From Symbiodinium natans (taxonomy: Eukaryota; Sar; Dinophyceae; Suessiales; Symbiodiniaceae), in assembly GCA_905221605.1 (NCBI GenBank), contig CAJNDS010002325.1, positions 301,340 through 365,339 on the forward strand: 64,000 nucleotides of DNA. Direction: 5' to 3'. Below are positions 57,842-64,000 of this stretch, piece by piece. Both the position numbers and the translations under genes were made by a program. The first letter of the stretch is position 1, and each line of letters opens with the position of its first letter. Below the pieces are notes generated by a model. It was not told the origin of the DNA. It worked only from the letters and a program-made list of their open reading frames with translations, and made no database searches.

Positions 57842-60570
57842 ATGGTTCCGAGCAGTCCGAGGGTTCCGAGTAGCCCTTGGCTCTCCCTGGCCTTGGTGCT
57901 CGTGGCGTTAAGCACACTCCGCCCCGCGCTTCTCGCAGTGCTTCCCATGAGTGAGGTGAGTGAGCCCTCTTTAAAGGGCTCGAGGGGCCCCTCCAGCCCC
58001 TCGGGGCTGCTTGTGCTTGGGCTCAACCCGGGCCTCCAGACCATCTTGCGCCTGCGCGCGCTGGACCTGGGTCAGGACTGGGGATATGAAAGGGGACATG
58101 ACAGCCCACTCATGGTCAGGTCCTGAGTGTTCCGAGCCCTCGTGTCCCCCGAGGTGAACCGGGCAGAAGCAGCAATGACGGGCGTTGGCGGCAAGGGTCA
58201 AAATGCCGCCAAGGCTGCTCAGACATTGCTGAGCAAGCTGCGGCCAGAGAGCATGTGTGCCGTGATGGTGGCGCAGTTTCTTGGTGGGACCACCGGTGAT
58301 GAGGTGCAGCGTCTCCTGTCGCAGCAGGGTATCCAAGACATTACAACCCAGACGGGTGCCATGACTCGACAGCTGGTAACGCTGGTGGACTATGCTGCGG
58401 GTCCTGCCTCCGGCAGTCACGTTGATCCGGTGGTCACCGAACTCATCGCTCCCTCGCAGCCGATCCATGACGCTGCATCACGGGAGATGTTGGCAAAAGT
58501 TACAGCACCTTGGACTTGCGCAAGGCCATTGGGACATAGGCCTCAAGCCCGAACCAGCTCAACCTTTCCTCCCAACATCGGTGCTTTCTACTGCCCGAAA
58601 ATCCTCTCTCGTGCTCCCACTAAGGAAGCTGCTCCAAGCTTTAAGTGCATTCTGCTGATGGGCACCTGGCCGCCCCACGGCTGACTGTAAGGCATTTACA
58701 GCTTTTTTCGTTGTTTAAGGTACTCTTCTGTATCTGACAAGTCTAGCATAGCTGTAAATGAACCAGGTGGACGTTTCCTGGTGGCACTTCTGGTTTTGAG
58801 GTACCGGTAGCCTCATGATGAACTTAAGGACCTAGAATCTGGGAGTAACTGTAAGAGGTAAACATGAGGTGAACTTGCATAAGCCTGGCTTACTAAGTTT
58901 TACATTCGTCAGGCTTAGGCTCAGAATTCAATGGGACACATCATGGCAACTATGACGAACTTGGTGTGCGAAACGCGCAAACCACAGGAGTGGCACATCT
59001 GCTGAGATCTACGGGGCCGCCGCGGCTGCCAAGGCATCTGGCGCCCAGTGCTTGCTGGATGCCGTGAAGCCGGTGGAGGCACTCGTGATGTCTCGAATAT
59101 GTTGAGGTTGCTTTTCGAAGCTTCGTTGATGTTTGCGGCCTTCCCGTACGAATTTCGGATTTCAAGGCTATGGGAGGCAGGACCTAGGATGGCGTAGGAG
59201 GGATAAAAGTGTCGAGCGATCTGGAGCACTTGTCGCTGAGATGCGAGGCCAGGTGGTCAAGTTGTGGTGCTTCGGGTTCTTGGGCTTGTTTGATCTCTCG
59301 CAGTCAAGCATTCCTTGCAAGTTCAAGCGCAATGGCCATGCCCTGAGAGGACATTAGCAATCTGCTCGCAAGTGGGAACGTCGATATCTACAAGGTTCAT
59401 CTGCTGACACATGCACGGGCAATCGTTGAGTCATTTGTCACATACGGTGAAAAACATGAACCATCAGCCACTGAAACCGTAACAGAGCCTGACTGATTGT
59501 GGTAAGGCCGCCGGTAATGTAGATGTGTGCGACAGCTTACATCTCAAGCCATTCCCAAATCTCAGGTCAATGCCATGGAGGTGTGCACGTTGATGGGCAT
59601 GGTCAGCGCCCAGGGTGTAAGAGAAGGAGAGGTCCATGAACATCAAGTTCGAGAGGCTGTGTCAAAGATGCCGCTCAGACTTCACTGAACACGATCGTGC
59701 GTCGGTGCGTTGAGGGATGTTGAGAGGCAGTGTTGCATACTAAAGCTTCTAAAGAGACCGAAAGAGTGTGATGAGACTTACTTTGACGAGGTTCGACCGG
59801 TATCCGGGAGTGAGGCATGTGGCCATCACCGTGCCTGGCTTGCAAGTTGATTCCAAGACACTCATGATCTCGTTCTTGCCTTTTCCCACCCAGAATTGAG
59901 CAAGTTTGGGGGCTCGAGATTTTTTGTCAGCAGCTGCCACTGCGTACAGTGGCAGTTTAGCTTCTCCTGCTGCACTTCCGCCTGCGAAGACCGGAAATGT
60001 AGTGCACCTTGTGGCAGCAGCCCCCTGGTATGACAGCTGCATGAAGTGTTAAGAGTGCTTAAGCTGGAGACAGAGGGCTCTTATCTATGTAAACCCTACA
60101 CCCTAAGCCCCACCACCCTAAACCCTAGCCCCTAAACTCTAAAAAACTACACCCCAAGCCCTAAAGCCCTAAACCCTAATTAGGAGATTTAGGGTTCCAG
60201 TTTCCTGGCAAAGGACGGTCCTCGGGCGGCCTTCCTCTTCTCAAGGGAATCTGCCGTTCGCTACGACATCCCCTCGGTAGACTGCAGCCTGGCAGCAGTG
60301 GGATGCGAGCTTCGTATGAAGGGATTCCCAAGTTAGCATACAGCCAAAGCCCATATCAAACCATATAAAACCATAAAAGACCATATAAAACCCATAAACG
60401 ACCCTATATAATTAGAACCCATAAAAAACCCTAAAACCCCTAAAAGCCCCCCACAGCCCAGGCCTCAATCCGATTGGTGCCGGAGACACCGTGGCAGGCG
60501 TGATGATGGCTTCCTGGTGCTCGGGGCTAGCAGGCGACTTTCAGGAGCTCCAAGCCATGGGCCGCTGAAC
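57842..60570 (+). CDS. PfkB-family sugar kinase with N-terminal presequence (multi-exon)
   Basis: Exon 1 57842-58075 begins MVPSSPRVPSSPWLSLALVL and contains a further hydrophobic run (a possible signal or plastid-targeting segment), then LLVLGLNPGLQTILRL. Exon 2 from 58154 gives VNRAEAAMTGVGGKGQNAAK (first PfkB glycine motif), FLGGTTGDEV, TRQLVTLVD and VTELIAPSQP. Later exons: ~58987-59090 (EIYGAAAAAKASGAQCLLDA), ~59350-59394 (DISNLLASGNVDIYK) joined to 59566 (VNAMEVCTLMG), 60201-~60286 (LAKDGPRAAFLFSRESAVRY) and 60462-~60570 (NPIGAGDTVAGVMMASWCSG), the last carrying the GAGD anion hole and catalytic Asp. This order fits 1-phosphofructokinase/tagatose-kinase-type members; the sugar is not determined. 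Introns include GA-AG (58076-58153) and GT-AG (59395-59565). The final C-terminal exon was not found. Confidence 0.8.
60088..60197 (-). repeat. Telomere-like tract in a PfkB-gene intron
   Basis: CCCTAAACCC variants, ending three bases before the acceptor CAG at 60200 with a short inverted piece (TTTAGGGTT). Confidence 0.85.
60350..60460 (-). repeat. CCATATAAAA / CCCTAAAA degenerate repeat in the next PfkB intron
   Basis: ACCATATAAAACC-type units grade into ACCCTAAAACCCC units, directly upstream of the acceptor at 60461. Confidence 0.8.
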
Positions 60571-60579
60571 ATGTGGAGA

Positions 60580-60582
<3 letters not shown>

Positions 60583-60610
<28 letters not shown>

Positions 60611-60632
60611 CACACACACACATACACATCCG
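60583..60632. repeat. (TA)n(CA)n microsatellite
   Basis: About eleven TA units followed by CACACACACACACACA and ACATACACAT. Confidence 0.9.
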
Positions 60633-60639
60633 CACACAC

Positions 60640-62680
60640 CCGACACAGGCCCACTCACCCACCCACCTTGCATTACGAGCCCCAGTCGAACCTCGAACTC
60701 CGTAGAATCTGACGCCAACGGGCGGTCTGAGAAGTTTGCATAGTTTGCGGTAGTTCGCTCTACCTGCAAAGGGCAGCCGCCCTCGAATATTCAAAGTTCG
60801 CGTCAGCTTCGGAGCTTCCGGGTGTCCATTCAAGACATCTAGCGAAAGCCTTGCTATGTCTTTCGGCCCGCCTTAGCTCAGATGGCTTGAAGATTGGGAT
60901 CCCAGACCAGCACAGTTGCCGCATTGAACCGCTCACTCTGAGTTTGGACACATCTCCGGTGCATACGTATTGTGTCTTCTTCTCCTTTTATACTGACCTC
61001 CTCGACTCCAATGGCTGGATGACGCCTGTGGACTGCATGTCGCTGGATGTCTGTAATGCTGCAAGGGAGCACTTTCCAAACGCTCTGAAAAATTTCAGAA
61101 AATAAACAATTTGAGCACGTGAGCTATAACCCTGGCATTGCGCCATCGTGCGCCACGCCATGGCTATGGCTGCAGCCGCAGGGACTTCGAGAGGCAGCTG
61201 CTACGCTTACGTCAACCGCATGCCCTGGCCATGCTCATGGCAGGACTCGGACGCGTGTCTGTGTGTGAGGGTCGGTGTGTTTGTTGTCATGGAAGACGAC
61301 GCCAGGACCCAGGACGAGCGAATTGAGCACTTTGATGGCATTTGCTGACCGCTGAATGCTGCCTGCGTCGTGCTTTCCCAATCCGGCGAAGTCCAACTTG
61401 GGGAAAGCCGCCGACGCAACCGAGACAGCGCGTATCCAAGGCAGTTGGAGCCTTTCTTGAAGGAAGCAACTACAAGCCTAGTTGCTGCGTGGGCGAAGTG
61501 TTTCAACATGCAGCAACAGCTCGACCCTCAGCAATCAAGAGTTATGACCAATTCCGTTGTCAGCTGCGGAGATCTACAGCTCGAACCGCCGTTCTGTCAC
61601 CTCACGTGTGAGCTGACCTTCCAGTGTAAGTCCCGAAAAACTCACACCAGCGGACATGGCCACCAACTCAGCTCGTGCATGTGGACTTCTGGGTTTCAGG
61701 TGGCGCCTTTGAGGTTGAGCTGGGTTGAGTTTGGTTTGCGCATTTTGGAGCACGGACAGCGGTGGCGGAGACTTCACTGGTGCCCAGGCTGATGAGGCGG
61801 AGGTAGCCAAATAGCCGTGCCTTTTTGGAAGGAAAGCTGTGCCTATCGTAGGCTGTGAAGTCACGCGTGAAATTCAAGTTGGACAGCTGCCTAGCTAATC
61901 ACACAGCCTTGCCATGTCAACAGATCAACTCAAGGCCAAAACAAGCCGAACTTCCAAACTCAGAAGTGCAGAGTCCCCAAAGCCGTATCAGAGCCTTCCC
62001 AACTATAAACGACTGGGCCGCCTTTGGTCGATCTACTCGTCTTGTTTGCCTCCGATTCGTCAGGGGCAACCCTTCTCGGATGAAAGTTCGGCCACTGGGC
62101 TGCCCTCTGGAGGACGCTGTGTGGAGGGATCGAATGCGCTCCTCGGTTGCGTGGTTCAACAAGATGGCGCAGCCCTCTCTCCGGGAAAAGGTTTTCATGT
62201 CTATGGTTCAAGGCGGAGGGACAACCTCTAACTTGACTTCCTTCCTGGAGTTCAGAGGTTCTCCTCTTCAATGATGAGGAAGTGTAGCTTTCCTGTCACA
62301 ACAGGAAGGAAATACAGTTTATTTCCTGCCCCACCGCAGCGCCCCACACCATCCCACACCACCCCACCCCGCCCACACCGCCCACTGGTGTCCGCCACTG
62401 CTCATTGACAGCTACGACTGCGCTCGTGAACCTGTGGACGCCTCAATCTGCTTTGCCTGATGCTGCGAAACCTGCATCTTGTGTTCTCATGTTTCATGTG
62501 GGTGTGGAGACCAGGCTTGGCGCAGCATATCTTGTAATGGTTTCCTCTGCACCTCCTCGGCAAGAAGAAGTAGTGTGAAGTGAAGCGCAAGGAAGGGAGG
62601 GATTGAGACATTTTTACGTAAGCGCTTGACACACTGAAACCCTCAAGCACCTGAGCAGGACGAATGCTGCAGGCCTGAGT
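60640..62680. other. Unassigned region (60.6-62.7 kb)
   Basis: Exon-like segments on the plus strand, for instance ~60846-61100 and ~62077-62274 (MKVRPLGCPLEDAVWRDRMR…), lack recognisable domains. A CACACCACCCCACCCCGCCC run lies at ~62355. The ends of the PfkB gene or parts of other genes may be here. Confidence 0.3.
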
Positions 62681-62689
62681 GGGCCTGTC

Positions 62690-62935
62690 TTTTTTTCCAC
62701 CCCCTAAAGCTTTTTTCCCACCCCCCAGCTTTTAATCCACCCCCCGATAGCTTTTTTTTCACCCCCCTGTGGCGGCTTTTTTTCCACCCCCCCGGAAGAT
62801 TTTTTTCCACCCCCGGAAAAGCTTTTCCCCCGCCCCCGGCAGCTTTTGTTCTGCCCCCGGCAGCTTCTTTCAAGCCCCCGGCAGCTTCTTTCAAGCCCCC
62901 AAAAGCTTTCGATTGACCCCCTCCCTCCTTTTTTC
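62690..62935. repeat. C/T-rich minisatellite, ~25-30-bp degenerate units
   Basis: Eight to ten units of the form CCACCCCC(N)GAAGCTTTTTT or CCCCCGGCAGCTTCTTTCAAG. The pyrimidine strand is plus. Confidence 0.9.
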
Positions 62936-62994
62936 GACCCTCTCCCCTCGGACCCTTCGGGGCCCTGCTTTTCTTCCTGCTGCCACCAGCAGTA

Positions 62995-63475
<481 letters not shown>

Positions 63476-63489
63476 CGCTCTGCACATGC

Positions 63490-63702
63490 ACCGAGTTCAT
63501 GCAGCACGCAGAGTGCGAACACATTGTCTTCGTCAAGGCGTTGGAAGAAGACGCAGATGCAGAAAACCTTAATGAGGTGCCTATCCTGCGGAAAAAAGGA
63601 CGTAAGGGCAGACGGAGAAAGCAAGTCCGCGCCTGCAGCAAAGCGTCGCAAGCAGCAGAAGTAGGTGCTGACGCTGCGACAAAAGTTGCCCCCGCTGAGT
63701 GA
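63490..63702 (+). CDS. Possible C-terminal exon, acidic then Lys/Arg-rich
   Basis: An open segment ending in a stop at 63702 with protein-like composition: HAECEHIVFVKALEEDADAE, then LRKKGRKGRRRKQVRA and an Ala-rich tail. Its start is unknown because the microsatellite abuts it. No family recognised. Confidence 0.3.
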   Translation, partial: TEFMQHAECEHIVFVKALEEDADAENLNEVPILRKKGRKGRRRKQVRACSKASQAAEVGADAATKVAPAE

Positions 63703-63924
63703 GCCCGCAGCTGCAGCCAACCGTCGCAAGCGAGCGCTGGCGTTGTGGAAAAAAACATATATAGCCATTCCAAACCCATGATACGAACATCGCGTTTGCA
63801 AAGGGGGTATAGGGGAGGGCGCCCATGGGGCAGACCGATCATGAATCATGAATGTAGCAAGTCCAAGTCAGAAAACGCGCCCGAAAGGAGAAATGTTGAT
63901 GCGGCTCCCCGCCGCTAAAACTTT

Positions 63925-63992
63925 CGCCCTAAACCCTAAACCCTAAAAAGCCCTAAGCCCTAGAACGCCCTAAGCCCTAAACCATAAAAAAA
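63925..63992 (-). repeat. Telomere-like CCCTAAA tract at the right end
   Basis: CCCTAAACCCTAAACCC followed by CCCTAAGCC variants. An internal, degenerate tract and not a true chromosome end as far as the window shows. Confidence 0.85.
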
Positions 63993-64000
63993 GCTTACTT

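Overview
The window reads as nuclear DNA of a dinoflagellate, most likely a Symbiodiniaceae-type alga. No marker gene fixes the species. The evidence is: (i) copies of the 3' end of the dinoflagellate spliced leader (TTGGCTCAAG) in sense orientation upstream of retroelement ORFs; (ii) protein-coding genes cut into many short exons whose introns begin with GC or GA as often as GT and usually have AG-G at both ends; (iii) scattered degenerate TTTAGGG telomere-like tracts; (iv) abundant Copia and LINE retroelements and very long simple repeats.

Left part (1 to ~35 kb): every recognisable ORF lies on the minus strand and belongs to a retroelement. Positions 1-2234 hold the 5' part of one LINE copy. 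Positions ~2.4-13.6 kb hold a complete second copy in the same orientation, so the two lie head to tail. The LINE encodes ORF1 (zinc-ribbon plus coiled coil), ORF2 (APE endonuclease, reverse transcriptase, RNase H) and, in the same frame after one TGA, an ORF3 with a protein-kinase-like C-terminal domain; a further 305-aa ORF of unknown function follows. Next come Copia element A (13.9-22.9 kb: gag-protease, an unusual extra zinc-finger ORF, then integrase-RT-RNase H with a ~260-aa extra domain), a hairpin-bearing non-coding repeat family (23.9-26.0 kb), a MITE-like inverted-repeat element (26.14-26.54 kb) and Copia element B (28.8-35.2 kb, one long polyprotein).

Middle (35.2-36.4 kb): a purine/pyrimidine tandem repeat, then an array of seven hairpins joined by 8-bp repeats. 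The array's arms change sequence in a compensatory way. It sits where the coding strand switches from minus to plus.

Right part (37-62 kb): all recognisable genes are on the plus strand and are intron-rich host genes. I assembled exons of an EF-hand protein (40.2-42.6 kb), a secreted or plastid-targeted flavin amine-oxidase-type protein (43.9-46.6 kb), a Sar1-like small GTPase of COPII transport (50.7-52.4 kb), a triose-phosphate/nucleotide-sugar transporter-type membrane protein (53.7-55.1 kb) and a PfkB-family sugar kinase with an N-terminal hydrophobic presequence (57.8-60.6 kb). Telomere-like repeats lie inside or beside several of their introns, and a palindromic element with flanking direct repeats sits in one Sar1 intron. 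Between these genes are poly-G tracts, a GGAGTA/GTGGGAGA satellite, and, near the right end, a C/T-rich minisatellite and a long CTA microsatellite. I saw no tRNA, rRNA or CRISPR feature.
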